A DNA stretch of 64,000 bases from Eremophila alpestris peregrina (taxonomy: Eukaryota; Chordata; Aves; Passeriformes; Alaudidae): contig WMCF01000035.1 of NCBI GenBank assembly GCA_009792885.1, forward strand, positions 3,782,361 to 3,846,360, read 5' to 3'. Positions 27,801 to 39,078 of this stretch are shown in pieces. A program made the position numbers and the translations under genes. A model generated the notes under the pieces. That model had not been told where the DNA came from and did no database searches. It was given only the letters and a program-made list of their open reading frames with translations. How positions within the stretch are numbered: position 1 is the first letter of the stretch; the number at the start of each line of letters is the position of its first letter.

Positions 27801-28096
27801 TAACCACCTACACCCATGTACACTACTTCCTGAAGACTTTTCTCTAGAGGAATTGCTAACAAAATGAAGTGAATCCGTGTTGTTTTCATAGATAACACAA
27901 GAAAAGGTCTGTTTTCCTCATGTGGAAAAATAAAATTGTGCTGTAGACTTGAAATAGTTTGCTTATAATGTAGCAGGAGATGGTTTGCAGTCAGTGGCAT
28001 GGATCTGAAATGGGAGTAGGAGCACAGGAGTGACATACTGAGGGTTACTGAGAAACTAGGATTATCTCTCTCCCATCTGCCTCTTTGCACCAGTGT

Positions 28097-28114
28097 AAAA
28101 AAAAAAAAAAAAAA
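28097..28114. repeat. Poly(A) tract, 18 bp
   Basis: This uninterrupted A run follows a C/T-rich stretch. No retroposon body was identified upstream. Confidence 0.8.
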
Positions 28115-30190
28115 GACAAACTGATTTTATCTTTGCCTCTTTCTCCCCCTTACTCCCAGGAGCATGACAAGATTTCCAAGAGAGATACAAGGCATGTGAG
28201 TCTCCTCAGCTTGCTGAAGTAGTCATTTCTCTCTACTGAATGAGGAAGCTGTTGAGGAGTGGTATTGAAAGTTACTCATTAACTTGTTTGCTCTGGCTTT
28301 GTCAAACTGACTCCCCCCCTCTGGCTTTGATACAGGAGTTTATGGCAGACCCCCATGATTCTGATCTGATTGAAGTGAGGTGACTCAGGTCACTAAAGTT
28401 GGCTGCTTCAGTAGAGATAAGAGCTGCCATTAAATCCCAGAAAGATACAGCGGATGAGACTGCAGATAGTACTAGAATATAAACCCTAATTTTGTCAGGA
28501 CTATAAATATTGAAATCATAGGCCTTCACCCAGAAAAGGTAAAGGTGATTCAAAGCAAGAGAAAAACAATTTGGAGAGGACTTCCTATACAGGAGAAAAT
28601 AGAAACAGTTTTGATGAGATCTGAGGCACTGCAGAAGTTTTGTTTTTCCTTCTGGAAAGTCGCTGCCCCATGTAGGTTTGTCATTTCTAATGCTTCGTCA
28701 CAGAAATCATCTTTAGGCAAAAGCAGAGGTTTTTTGGGTTTTTTTCTATTAATGGTGACTTCTGTAATTATGTCTAATATTGCCCTGTCTAAGGTAAAAA
28801 GAAATGTAACTTCCATAACTTTATTTCTCTTAACTTTGATAAAAGCAATTTGCTTTCACTCTACTAACTTTTCTTTGTAGGTATGAAAGTATATTACATC
28901 TCCTTTAAGAAAAAATTTTAACACAAGTTTAAATTTTAAAGCTCACACAGCATTTTTCCAACAGCAGGTCCTCCAGACCCAGATCAGTGGCCTGCAGGGT
29001 AACAATTAAGCCTCACTTAAATAACCTGCCAGCACTTTTAGATTCCAAATGTTGATTATAAAGGTGCAGTAGTCAGTAAATAGTTTGGAGAGTTGACACT
29101 GACTGTTTGGCCAAAAGTTAAAGGCTGTGGTAATGACCTGTGGTTTCTCAGTTCTTGCATGTGCTGAACTGAAAACCTGTTGAAGATGCTTAACTTGTAG
29201 CAGCAGGAGATTTAGCACTTTCAGAAAATCAGAACAAATTATGCAAGTTGAAGTACCCAAAATTTCATTTTCTCATCTTCTCCAGGTTGTGCTCTCTCTT
29301 AAGCTGGTCTCACTGCACCTGAACTTTCACTTCAGTTTTTTTGTAGTTAGAGGAGATACTTAAGTGTGTGTTCTTGAAGTACTTTAAGTCATTAAAAGAA
29401 ATTAAGTGATTAAAATACAGTTGTCTGGTTAAGCTTCCAAAGAATATTTTCAACTGTAGTGTTTACTTAACAGTGGATTTAAATATGAAACAAAAAGTTA
29501 AACCACATTTATGGCCTAAGGAAACATGCAAAATTTCCCTGCTTTTACTTTGAAGGCTTCATTAAAAATAGCTCACCATCAAACTTCCTGTTTTAAAGCT
29601 TCTGCTGTGAAATATTTAATCCTTAACACTCACTGTGGACAGTCAGCCCACCAAGGTAATAGTGGACAGAGAGACTCAGCTGATGCATATTGAGTAAAAA
29701 GAGGATAGTTGCTGTCATTCACAGGGGAAGGGTTCTAGACTTGATCAGGCTATTTCAAAGTATCTCTTTGACAAGGGGCAAGGTTCTCTTCTGGTGCCTG
29801 TACATCATAAAAGCACAACTTTTGTGAAACTCTCCATGTGATGTTGCAGGAGAGAAGTAAGAAACAGTGTTAAATACTGTTAGATATTTTTCAGATTATG
29901 AAAATGTGTATTTTTGTTGCTGTACTATTGCTTCCTATTCTATTAGAATGTAAATTCTAACTTCTAAATTCTAAACCCTCAATTGTAAATTCAATTTCAG
30001 TGAGAGCCCAGTAAGGGCAACATAAGGCATAGCCTCTTGCCAGTATGAGCTGTGTCTGTGCTTGGTAGGAGCTGGCAGCAGGGCTTTCTTCTGTGGTTGT
30101 GCTGCTAAATAGTTTTCAGGCCTAGAAAACTTTCCACCTTCTTTAAAGAAATACATAAACTGCTTTAAAGAGAAATAGACAGAAGATGGT

Positions 30191-30215
30191 AAAAAGAAAA
30201 GAAAAGAAAAAAAAA
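30191..30215. repeat. A-rich (AAAAG)-type simple repeat
   Basis: The tract consists of A runs interrupted by single G residues at five-base spacing and then a longer A run. It is a simple repeat or a decayed poly(A) tail. Confidence 0.7.
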
Positions 30216-31803
30216 GTGAGTGTAGCTATTTGTGAGGAATGTGCCAGGTATATATTGGTGATCTGAAAGTAAGTGATACTTCTGTGTGGTAATAATATGT
30301 TTGGGTAACTTCATATTCTACTCTACTCAGCTTATTTAACCCACAAGCTATGATGCTTTAAAATGAATCACAGTTTAGGAAGGATTGAATGCTCTTAATG
30401 GAATCCTTCTATATCTGTATGTAGGTATATGGTTATTTATCTTGCATGCCTTTGTATTTTGTTCTTAACTATTGCATTTTCATTATTTTAGTTGAGAACA
30501 TGCAGTTATGCTATCTATATAATAAGGAAAGTTCTTCTTAAATCTAAATAATAGGTTGTGAAGGGTTAAAAATCTAAGGTCCTATTAATGTAGAGAAATG
30601 CTGACACAAGTTCTTCAGTCCTTTTCCTGACAGAACACCCATCTTTAATTTGCTCCTCTCTTTACCCATATAACATTGTACATCTGTCCTTGAAAACAGC
30701 TCCTGCAGCATGAGCATAGCCAGTGGAGTCAGTTTAGCAAAGGTTGCTGTCTGTGTCCTAGCAGTGCAGGCAGACAGCCTGGAGCTATGACTTATAATCA
30801 GCTGAACAGGTATATGAATAATTACTAAAGATAGGAACCTGTGTTAATTGCTGGGTTCAATCCTGGTCTCGTAAATTGTTACAGAACCACCCCCCTCTAG
30901 CTTTAACCACCACTCTCCTCCTAGCCTGAACATGTCAAAATGAGTATTTTTCCCAGATCATAAGTAATCTAGTAGATTTGGGAACTTCTTTAGTTTAAAG
31001 ATTCTTGCCAGTATTTAAGCATGCCAATACTCTCTGAGAGTCCTTTGTATCTGCTTTGAGGCCTTGAAGTATTTGGAGTGGACTGAGAGCTGAGTTTGTC
31101 AGGCAAAAACTGATGTTAAGCTGTTGTTTCTCCTAAAATGATGGTCTACTAAGAGGTTTCTTTAACTCTGAGCAAAGCCACTTTCTCTTCAGACCATTCC
31201 ATTTTCTCTTCAATCACTCTATGTTTGATTATCAAAGCCAAGAAAACAATAAAGAATGCCTCTCTCCCTCTAGTTCTGTCCTGTTGCTAATACAGTCATC
31301 CTCAGTAAGTGGGAAAAATTAAGGGGTTTGCTTAGAAATTGATTAGAGTATGAGGAAAAGAGCGACAGTGACTGCATTTGGTCTTCACCAAGAGCATTTT
31401 GCCTTATTAGGCTACTTAGCAAGCTAAACTGTACTTTATCTCACAGTCCTCTAAAAATAACTCTGTATGGCTTTCTGGCAGATTGATATAAAAAGTGTAT
31501 GATGATGGTACATGGGGTTGTTTAAATACAAAGCTAGAAGCATGAGCTGGCCTCCAAGTGATGAATGTCTTTGTATTCCAGAATGGAAGCTTTCCAAGAC
31601 AGTGATGCATAGCCACCAATTTGTAACTTCTCTTTTAATTTGTAGCTTTGGACTTTTATCTATTTGAGTATTATATAACCCCTTCATATGTTTGATATGG
31701 CATCATGAAACATCTGAATACACTTTTGATGGTTTTCTACACTCCACAATTGATTTGAAGAAAGTGACATGCAGTGTTGTTTTGATAGATGTTTTTTTTA
31801 ATT

Positions 31804-31846
31804 AAAAACAAACAAACAAACAAAACCCCAACCAAAAAAAACCACC
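31804..31846. repeat. (AAAC)n low-complexity tract
   Basis: Tandem AAAC units are followed by a C/A-rich decayed portion. Directly to the left, a T run and AATT give partial self-complementarity. It may be an old retroposon tail. Confidence 0.7.
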
Positions 31847-34800
31847 ACTGCATCTCAGCTTTCTCATTTTAATGTTCTCACAGTTCATTCATAGTGCAGA
31901 GAAAAAGTTCTGTCATGAACTGTCCCATGTATAGAATGTGAATAGTGAGGGTAATGAAGGACATATCTTCTCTTTACATCTTCCCTTACTGCGTTTATGT
32001 CCCACTCAGGATGTTTGTATCACATATTCCTTCTCACAACTGATACCTTCCATATATCAGTGGAGTGGTTTTTAAAGTAGTAATAAAAAGGATATAAGCA
32101 AATAGATTTCCTCTCAAACCCTTTTTTGGAGTAGAAGCAGCTCAGTGCAATGGGCCCAAGTGGGGTCCCCATGCAGAGGGGAAGAAAACTCCAACTGAGC
32201 CAGAGAACCAGAGCAGCAGCTGCTCACACTGCTGTGATGGGGCTGGGATGTGAAATGTTAACTGGATATGAAGGCTTAAAAGGAAAAGATTAAAGAAAAT
32301 AGTCACTGGGATTGACTCTTCATGGAAGGCTTATTCTTTTCAGATCTTTATGAGGAATATTCATACAATTTGTATTTCTGGAAAATAATTGTGAAGAGTC
32401 AAAACAGTCCAGACTGGATTTACAATGCCAAGAAGTACTCAGGAACCCTAGCAGGGTTTCTACTTTCCAAGCTTCAGTTTCATTTTACTCTTTCGCATCC
32501 CATTAGTTCTACATTGCCTCACAAGCTGCTGTTCTAATAGTTTTCTATCTTCTTTCAGTGAGACCTGATTAAGTTGCTGTCTTCAGAGCTGCCTCCTTAT
32601 CCCCTTGAACAATTAATCAGGGAGAGAGAAAGCTTAACTCTAATTAACCCACAGCTTGCCAGAGGTGGGGCTTCTGCTATATGCTGAGTAAAACCAAATG
32701 TTTTTAAGGAGAATATATTCTTAACCATCTTGAAAAACAGCAGAAAAAATGTTTCATTGAAGTGCATACTAAAACTTTCTCAGAGAGGTAGTAGTGCTCA
32801 TTGCATTTGAAAGTCTTGCTTTGTTATACCAAAGTTTTTAGTACTTTGCAGAACACGTGTATTCTGACAGATTTGTTTGAAATCTAAAGAATGGTTCATC
32901 ACATATTCCCCCAAAGTGGTAGAAGGCTAAAAATGTCTACTAAAAAACTACATGAGGACAATCAAGCAGTTTGCAAGATGCGGTATAGAAATATTGTATC
33001 AAAACTTAGTGAAAAATAGGGATGTTTTAGAAATCCACTTGTTCATGCTGAAAAAATGGATGTCGAATGGAAAGGGTTTCAGGTAATTTTGATTTCTTTC
33101 TGATTTTCTAGAGGTGTCAAAAGAGGCACTGAAAGCCATTTGTACTGTGCTCCAGTTTACCAAGGAATTCCACTAGAGGCATACAAAAGTTAGAAAAACA
33201 ATGAAGCTGCCATGTAATGAAAAGCAGATTTTTAAACATACATTAGCATTTGTAGCAAAACAGATGCATTAAAATAAGGGCAGAGCATCAAAGGTGTAGT
33301 TTGTTTCATCTATCTTTAAAATTTCCTGATGAACATGTCAGGTTGTGAGGGGGCAGCTGCTGTGCTGAAATAGTGCTGGGGACAACTCTGAGCTGATGCC
33401 ATCAGTGCAGTGATACTGTGGGTCTGTAAAGCCTCTCTTCTGACTGCCATGCTACATTACAGATGTGATTTTTCTTAGTGTACTTTGTTCTTTGTTTCTG
33501 CATGCTTTGGTTACTTTTGCTTCGCAGTTTTTTTGTAAAAGTATAGCTGTGAAGAGAACCAAAGATACAAACATAATGAGTGGCTTCAGTGTGTATTTCT
33601 GACTGGATTTTTGCATTGTAACTTTATAGATCATCTTGTTTTTCTGCACATGGTAAAGACATGAAATCAAAAGAAAGAATGAAGGAAATGGAGATTAATA
33701 AATTGCAACATTATTAGATGGACTGAAGGTAGATCTCCTTTTCCAAATATTTTGGCAATTGACAGAGGTGTTCATCGGAGTGCCAAAATGTCTATCCTGA
33801 GTCTTTGCAGAGGCTTGAAGGAGTGTTGTTTTGTATTGGGGTACAAGAACATGAGCATTTCCACATGCTTGGAAGTTAAATAGTATCTTTCAGAAGATTT
33901 TGAGTGGTTTTGTCCAATTGCTGTGTGCATCCAAAACAGCATTTGGTGTCTCCAGGTTCAGATCAGAGGGTTCATCAAAACATTTCGTTACCAAGGGCTG
34001 CAAGCAGTGGTCATGGGCAGCAGGGAAAAAAAAAAAAGCAGATGCTGTGTTGCTACATTTTATAACTTCCCTACCTTTGTTTTATAAAGCTTAATGCAGA
34101 AGGGGACCAAAGGGTATATGTACCTTAGTCATAGAATTCTTTGCAATGTAGTAATAAACAGGCTAGAACTAAACCATGTGAAAGGGTCTTCCTTTACTTT
34201 GCTTTTAAATACTGGATTTTCTTCTCACACCTCTTTTTAGAAGGAGTTTATTTGATTATGTAAAAATGGGTTATGCATGAAAGGCATTTGATGCGAAGTC
34301 AAAGGATTTTAATTTTTGTTTTTTCAAGTATGGTTGATTTTTGACTGGGTTTCAGCCCTTAGATTTATAACAGCTTCAACTGATTCAGCCTACTGTGAAG
34401 CATTAGGAATAATCGACAAGGCCACTGATCCATGTATTCTGTGTATTTCAACTATGTAATTGTAAGCCTTCTAAAGAGATTTTTGAATCCTTTGAATCAA
34501 TAGTAAAATATATACATATCCAGGGAACTAATTCTTGGGCAAATAACCTGCTCTAGACAAATATTGTAAGGAACTACCCTGCTGTGTTCAGCAGTGCAGC
34601 AAAACTCAGATGAATAAAGATTGGTCCCCAAGATAAACCTTTAAGTCTTTGGTCATAGAAAATTTGCATTGCTAAAGGATTATATTATGACTCAGTGGGC
34701 AATACCTGCTATTACAGCTACTTGAAGAGATTTTCCTTACCCATTTATGCTTTCTTTCTCTGCTCTTTTCTCAGCATACCCCTCACAATATTATAGTAGA

Positions 34801-35867
34801 ACATGATAATGTCCCTCCTCCCACAGTCCACTTGATACTGAAGTATCAAAATGTGATGTGTTCTCCACCTCTCTGCAGCCTCTCCTTTTGCTGTTGGTGG
34901 TCTGCATCTTTATTACAGGTGTTGATCTGTTTGATTAATTTCTTGCAATATCACCAAAAAGGGGCAAGGCAGGAGAGGAGTGAGAATTACGCCCAAAGGC
35001 TACTTCACTTGAAGGAGTTGAAGATAAGCATCATGCTGTTTATGAGCAATCAAAGGCACCTGAACATATGAATGTGTTCACATCATTATCTTATTCACCA
35101 TAAAAAACTGGTGTTCCATGGGCATGTCTGTTCCATCATCTCAACCTAAGGACAGGCTTCTGACTCGTTAAAAATACACTCCTTCAGAGAGGAGAGCCAC
35201 GAGCAGTACCCTAAGAACATGGTTTGCTTCTGTGCCAAGCACTGACTGACAGGATTGAGATTTAGAAAGTTTGTTGGGAATATTGTTTCTCATTGACAGC
35301 ATATGCTAAACTGACAAACCTTGCCTCCTGCTTTGAGATAAACAGACTTCTCTGAAAATCTTCCAACTCTTCTCCTTAACTAGCTAGAGGTGGTCCAAGT
35401 TAGTGTCTCTTCTTTCCCCCCTGTAGAACTCAAAGCTGTCCTGACCCCGGTCTCCCCTCCCCTGTGAGGCTGAGCTGGGACAGCAGCCAGCAGCAGGCAC
35501 ATCCCAGACACTGGGATCCCTGAGGCCTCAACAGAGCCACGCAAAGCACAGCCAGTGAGCCTGCTCTCCCACTCCTGCATGAAAAAGGTGCTTCCCAGTA
35601 CAGACCTGCTTCTCCCAGTGGTATGTGTCTTCAGTGAGTTGTGTTAATAGTTATCATTGCCTGAGATAACCTTCCTTGTGATGTAATTTGACATACTGCT
35701 GTCAGAGGGGCTTAAACATAGTAATCTTTAAAAATGATTGGGAATTTGCCCTAGAGAAAAAACTGTTATGATTAATTTCTACAAATGATAAACCACTCCT
35801 TCTTCAAAATACTGCATGCTATGAAGTGTGATTTAATCCATTTGACTACAGAGCCTGATGCTTCTGA

Positions 35868-35935
35868 CAACTGTGACTCAAATGTCATCACAGAAAGTGA
35901 TATTTCAAGTGGCAGGGTGGGATTAGAAACCTGCT
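35868..35935 (-). repeat. Possible MIR/CORE-SINE fragment
   Basis: On the + strand the order 'gtcatcacag ... agtggcagggtgggattagaaacc' resembles the inverted form of the MIR/CORE-SINE box that reads, in intact copies, as a 'gtcacacag' then 'agtggcagag ... ggaatagaaccc' pattern. The copy is diverged and short, so the call is tentative and the ends are approximate. Confidence 0.4.
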
Positions 35936-37006
35936 GAAGATTTGTCAAAGGAGAAGTAAGTACATAATTTTTAGATAAGTGATTTGTCTACACTAAACCA
36001 CTTCCTCTGAAAAGACAGGCAGCTTTAAAACAGAAACTTGCACTGTTACACTAGAAAGAGCAATTTATTTGCAGAGAAATACTACTTATGGTGGTAGGTA
36101 GAGAAAAAAAACCCATAGGATACTGGGCAATGTGTCTTCTATACAGAAAAAATAAAATTACTTTTCACCCTCAGAAAATAACTTTATCAAGGCTTTTATG
36201 AGGAAGGAGCGAGTCTCAGTATCTGGGACTTCACAACCACCTGATGCATTCTTGTTGCTGCTTTGTGTGTTTTTATAGAAAAAAAAACACCATGATAGCT
36301 TATGAACTGTGTGAAAACTCTGTAAATGCAGCAAAACCTGAAGCAAGCACAGAAATGTTCATTCTATCAAGAATTCATGTAGCATTAGAGCAATTACCAA
36401 TTTCATTCACATCCACCAAGTCTGAACTCAGTGCATTTATATCAGTAGGGCAGTTTGATTCTTGTTTTGGATTACTGACATACTTCTCAGTACCCTAAAA
36501 CTTGTGCTGCCTATATCTATCCTTCCAGTCTAGCTGTTTGATTTGCACTTCCTTAAAGCATCTGTCTACTCTGAAAGGCAATGAAAAAAAACATGTAAGG
36601 TTCTGTACTTTTCTTCCGTGTGACTGAATCTGAAGTTTGACCAACTGCAATGGAAACTTCATTTGCTGTGAGAGTTGGTCCCAGCAGCCCCGTGGGTCCG
36701 GCTGCATCTCTGAAGATGCAGCTGGAGGCTGGCCCAGGCTGTACACACTGTCTATGGACACTGGCCCAACGCTGAGTCCTGGCCCACCTGGAGCAGCCGT
36801 GTTGTTGTCAAGTGTTCCTTCAGCCACACTTGTGCAGCTCTGAGAATGCACAAAGTGTGGAGGGTTTGGTTTGCAGTTCTGCTAGGTCTGATGGCTGTGG
36901 AGAGAAAGCAATAACCCTGTCTCACAGGCTGACCTTGATATCCTAGATCAGGAGTGGAAGTTAAGTGCGAGCACACATAACTCTTACCTGTTTGCAGTGG
37001 ATTCCC

Positions 37007-37024
37007 GGGGGGGGGGGCGGGGGG
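37007..37024 (+). other. G-quadruplex-prone G run
   Basis: Eleven consecutive G, one C and six more G lie about 300 bp upstream of the CpG island. Such a run can supply four G-tracts and may form a quadruplex on the + (nontemplate) strand. Runs like this are also error-prone in sequencing, so the exact G count is uncertain. Confidence 0.6.
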
Positions 37025-37506
37025 AAGAACATGAAATCTGACAATGCTTTTTTTCTGGAATCATTTTTCAGAGAAGAGCTGCTCTTTGATATCTGTGATA
37101 GTTTGCTGCTCCAATCTGTCATGTTGCCGACTCTCTGCTAAGGTGTTTGGGAAGCACAGTTAAGTGACTGTAAGCATGGCAAGGGAAGCTGGGGCCGTTT
37201 TTTCACTGAAAGGAATTTTGCTGGAGAGACAGTATTTTTTTCAATTCCTCCTGTTTTTATTGTTTGTATTTTGTTTGTTTGTCGCTGGAACCTGCCGGCT
37301 GCTTCACTGCGAGAGGGCCGGATGCGCCTTTAAGAGGTGGAGGTGCCTTTGTGCAGGTTGTGCGGGGAAGGAAGTGGCTCTGCACCGAGGAGGGTGGCAG
37401 GAAAAGGCTGGTGCTCGCCTGGCCACAACTTAAACTGCCAGTTTTCCCTTTGAGAGGCAGCAAAGAATTGTCACATTAGCTTCCTGGGGGTTGACTGTTT
37501 GTTGCC

Positions 37507-37522
37507 TTTTTTTTTTTTTTTT
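37507..37522. repeat. Poly(T) tract, 16 bp
   Basis: This is a T run at the left shoulder of the dense CpG core, followed by a pyrimidine-rich stretch. Nothing ties it to a retroposon. Confidence 0.75.
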
Positions 37523-37614
37523 CCTTCGGCACTGTCAGTTGAAACGCTGACCCCCGCAGGGCGCAGTTGGACATGTTTGAAACTCTGCCATGGGCAGCCC
37601 TGAACTGGCAGTGG

Positions 37615-37622
37615 CGTGGGAA
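37615..37622 (+). promoter_or_regulatory. RBPJ (CSL) binding-site match
   Basis: CGTGGGAA is a full match to the high-affinity RBPJ consensus and lies within the CpG island. Eight-base matches occur by chance, so binding is an inference. The location is suggestive because ZMIZ1 is a reported NOTCH1 co-factor. Confidence 0.4.
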
Positions 37623-37901
37623 CGTGTGATGTCTTGGGAGCAGCGTGCGGCCGGCAAAGGTGAAGAGCTGAACTCGCAAACCCAGCCCGAGGAACGTGTC
37701 CGGGCCGTGCTGTCCCGCAGGTGACAGCGGTTCCGGTGGCAGCCCGCAGCCCCCGCCCGCCTGCCTCAGTTTCCCCTGGCGGCGGAGGGACGGCGCCCGT
37801 CGCTCCGCCGAGCGGCAGCGCTGGGGCGCCCTGGGGCCCGCAGTCGGCGCCGCCGCTCCAGCGACCTCCCCCGCCGGCCCTCCCGGGCCCGGCCCGGCCC
37901 G

Positions 37902-37935
37902 CCGGTCCCTCCTGGCCGCCGGTCCCTCCTGGCCG
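37902..37935. repeat. Tandem duplication of a 17-bp GC-rich unit
   Basis: The unit CCGGTCCCTCCTGGCCG occurs twice in exact head-to-tail order inside the CpG core. It may be replication slippage, and it may also vary between individuals. Confidence 0.9.
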
Positions 37936-38027
37936 GAGCGGGGCGGCGGCCGGTCCGGAAGGAAACTCCCGGCCGCGGGGTCCGCCCGCCCCGGGCGCTG
38001 CTCCGCCGCCAAGGCTGCCCTGGACGC

Positions 38028-38228
38028 TAATTAGCATGACTAGTTTGATGGATTTCGTCAAAAGCATTCAGCAAACAGGGTAGGGGGGAAGCAAGGGTAT
38101 AAGATTTCCCAAATCTCGAGACTTTTCAGCCCCGGTGCCCTTAATGGTTTGTTACGCGGGCTCGAACAAGTGTTGCTTCCAATTAATTGATCGAGGGGAT
38201 TAATTTTAGTATTTTGGCTGGGTGCCAG
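38028..38228. promoter_or_regulatory. Cluster of homeodomain/POU-like and NFI-like sites
   Basis: Immediately next to the GC-rich core the sequence turns AT-rich and carries TAATTAGCAT (38028-38037, containing the inverted octamer-like ATTAGCAT), TGATGGATT (38046-38054), AATTAATTGAT (38181-38191), GATTAAT (38198-38204) and TTGGC-N5-GCCAG (38214-38228, one base from a full NFI palindrome). Such clustering is typical of developmental enhancers. No conservation data were available. Confidence 0.4.
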
Positions 38229-38301
38229 AGACAGAGGCTTTGTCCTAGCGTTTTAAGCACCACCCCTCCTTGCAAGTTTGAAATGTGAGCTGCCTGGGTG
38301 G

Positions 38302-38389
38302 TTTTTTTTTTTCCTCCTCTCTTTCTCTCTCTTCCTTCTGGCAAAGTGGCTGTGGCTGCGTGTGTGTGTGCGTGTGCGTGCGTGCACGA
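38302..38389. repeat. T11, pyrimidine-rich stretch and (TG)n/(CG) alternating tract
   Basis: A T run at 38302-38312 passes into a CT-rich stretch. A purine-pyrimidine alternating tract of TG and CG dinucleotides follows at about 38359-38389. Alternating tracts of this kind favour Z-DNA and lie between the two lobes of the CpG island. Confidence 0.75.
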
Positions 38390-38756
38390 GAATGAGAGAA
38401 GGACATACCTCTCTGTGTAATGGGAAAGCAAGACATGGATCACTAGAGACAGAAAAGAGAGCCATCAATATCAGTAACATGCAGCTGAGGTGAGATTTTT
38501 TCTGAGTGTTTGATTTTCTTAAAACCCTTTCTGAAGATTTACAGCAGCCTTCTGCCATGCTGTATGCCGAAGACGTACTCCTAAGCAATGTCATAGGGAT
38601 GCTTACATGTCTATCGCCGTTTTAGGTCTGTTCGCGTACGTGTGAAGTTTTAAAGCTTAACCTGATTCTCTTTATTGTCTCTAGAGGGTTGTAGCTTGAG
38701 CACAAATAGCCTGTTGGCAAGTACGGCATGAGCCCATTAGCAAGACTCCATCTGTG

Positions 38757-39078
38757 ATTGGTTTTGCCTGGAAACCGGGAGACAAGCAATGAATAATTGA
38801 TGTGTGTTGTGCAGTAGCTGGACAGGCAAAGAGGAGAGAGAGAGAGGGAGAAACAGAGCAGGGTGCCCTCAGAGGGGGAGAGCGAACAAGCTTGAAAATA
38901 GCTACTGGCTGCCTTGTGCTGAGATGAAGGCAACCCCGGCTGTCTTTGTTCTGCACTGGCTGGTTTCTGCCTAGAAGTGTTTGCAGACATATGTGGCCTC
39001 TCTGCAGCAGCAGAGGCAGGCGCGCAGAGGAGGGGCGGCAGAGGAAGCCCAGGCTTGTGAATGGGATGTAACTCGGGG
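38757..39078 (+). promoter_or_regulatory. Candidate alternative promoter and noncoding first exon
   Basis: An inverted CCAAT box (ATTGG, 38757-38761) is followed by a GA-rich stretch (38831-38847), a GC box (39032-39038) and a strong donor, GGGG|GTAAGT, with GT at 39079-39080. That is the layout of a CpG-island first exon whose start site lies somewhere after the CCAAT box. The interval contains a short open frame of 16 codons (38924-38974). A late ATG at 39061 is open across the donor for six codons in phase 0, while the next ZMIZ1 exon must be entered in phase 1, so this exon would be noncoding for ZMIZ1. Translation would then start at a downstream methionine. The start site and the partner exon are inferred, not seen. 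Confidence 0.4.
38924..38974 (+). other. Short upstream ORF (16 codons) in the candidate first exon
   Basis: An ATG at 38924 opens a 16-codon frame (MKATPAVFVLHW...) that stops with TAG at 38972. If the interval is transcribed as a 5' leader, this would act as an upstream ORF. It has no recognisable motif, and its relevance depends on the promoter call. Confidence 0.25.

Larger units (their letters stand above)
17401..37270 (+). other. ZMIZ1: ZMIZ1 intron, middle part
   Basis: This is long intronic sequence without a supportable exon. It contains an ancient dispersed repeat near 18.2 kb and a MIR-like fragment near 35.9 kb. Simple tracts include (GTTT)n/(GTTTT)n at 22561-22614, A17 at 24793-24809, T12 at 27176-27187, A18 at 28097-28114, an (AAAAG)-type tract at 30191-30215, an (AAAC)n tract at 31804-31846 and A12 at 34026-34037. 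An AT palindrome sits at 22119-22136. G+C rises locally around 35.4-35.55 and 36.65-36.85 kb without forming a CpG island. Confidence 0.75.

Noticed and set aside
36495..36851. 118-codon - strand open frame and overlapping + frame
   Set aside because: No recognised domain. The overlap on both strands in a locally G+C-rich stretch fits chance.
37471..38067. 198-codon - strand open frame (and overlapping 178-codon - and 120-codon + frames) in the CpG core
   Set aside because: Low-complexity Pro/Gly/Ala/Arg sequence with open frames on both strands, as expected where CpG-rich DNA lacks stop codons. No domain and no splice logic.
38036..38083. Possible short coding first exon starting MTSLMDFVK just after the CpG core
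   Set aside because: The frame closes with a stop immediately after 'QQTG' and no good donor precedes it. I do not recognise the peptide.
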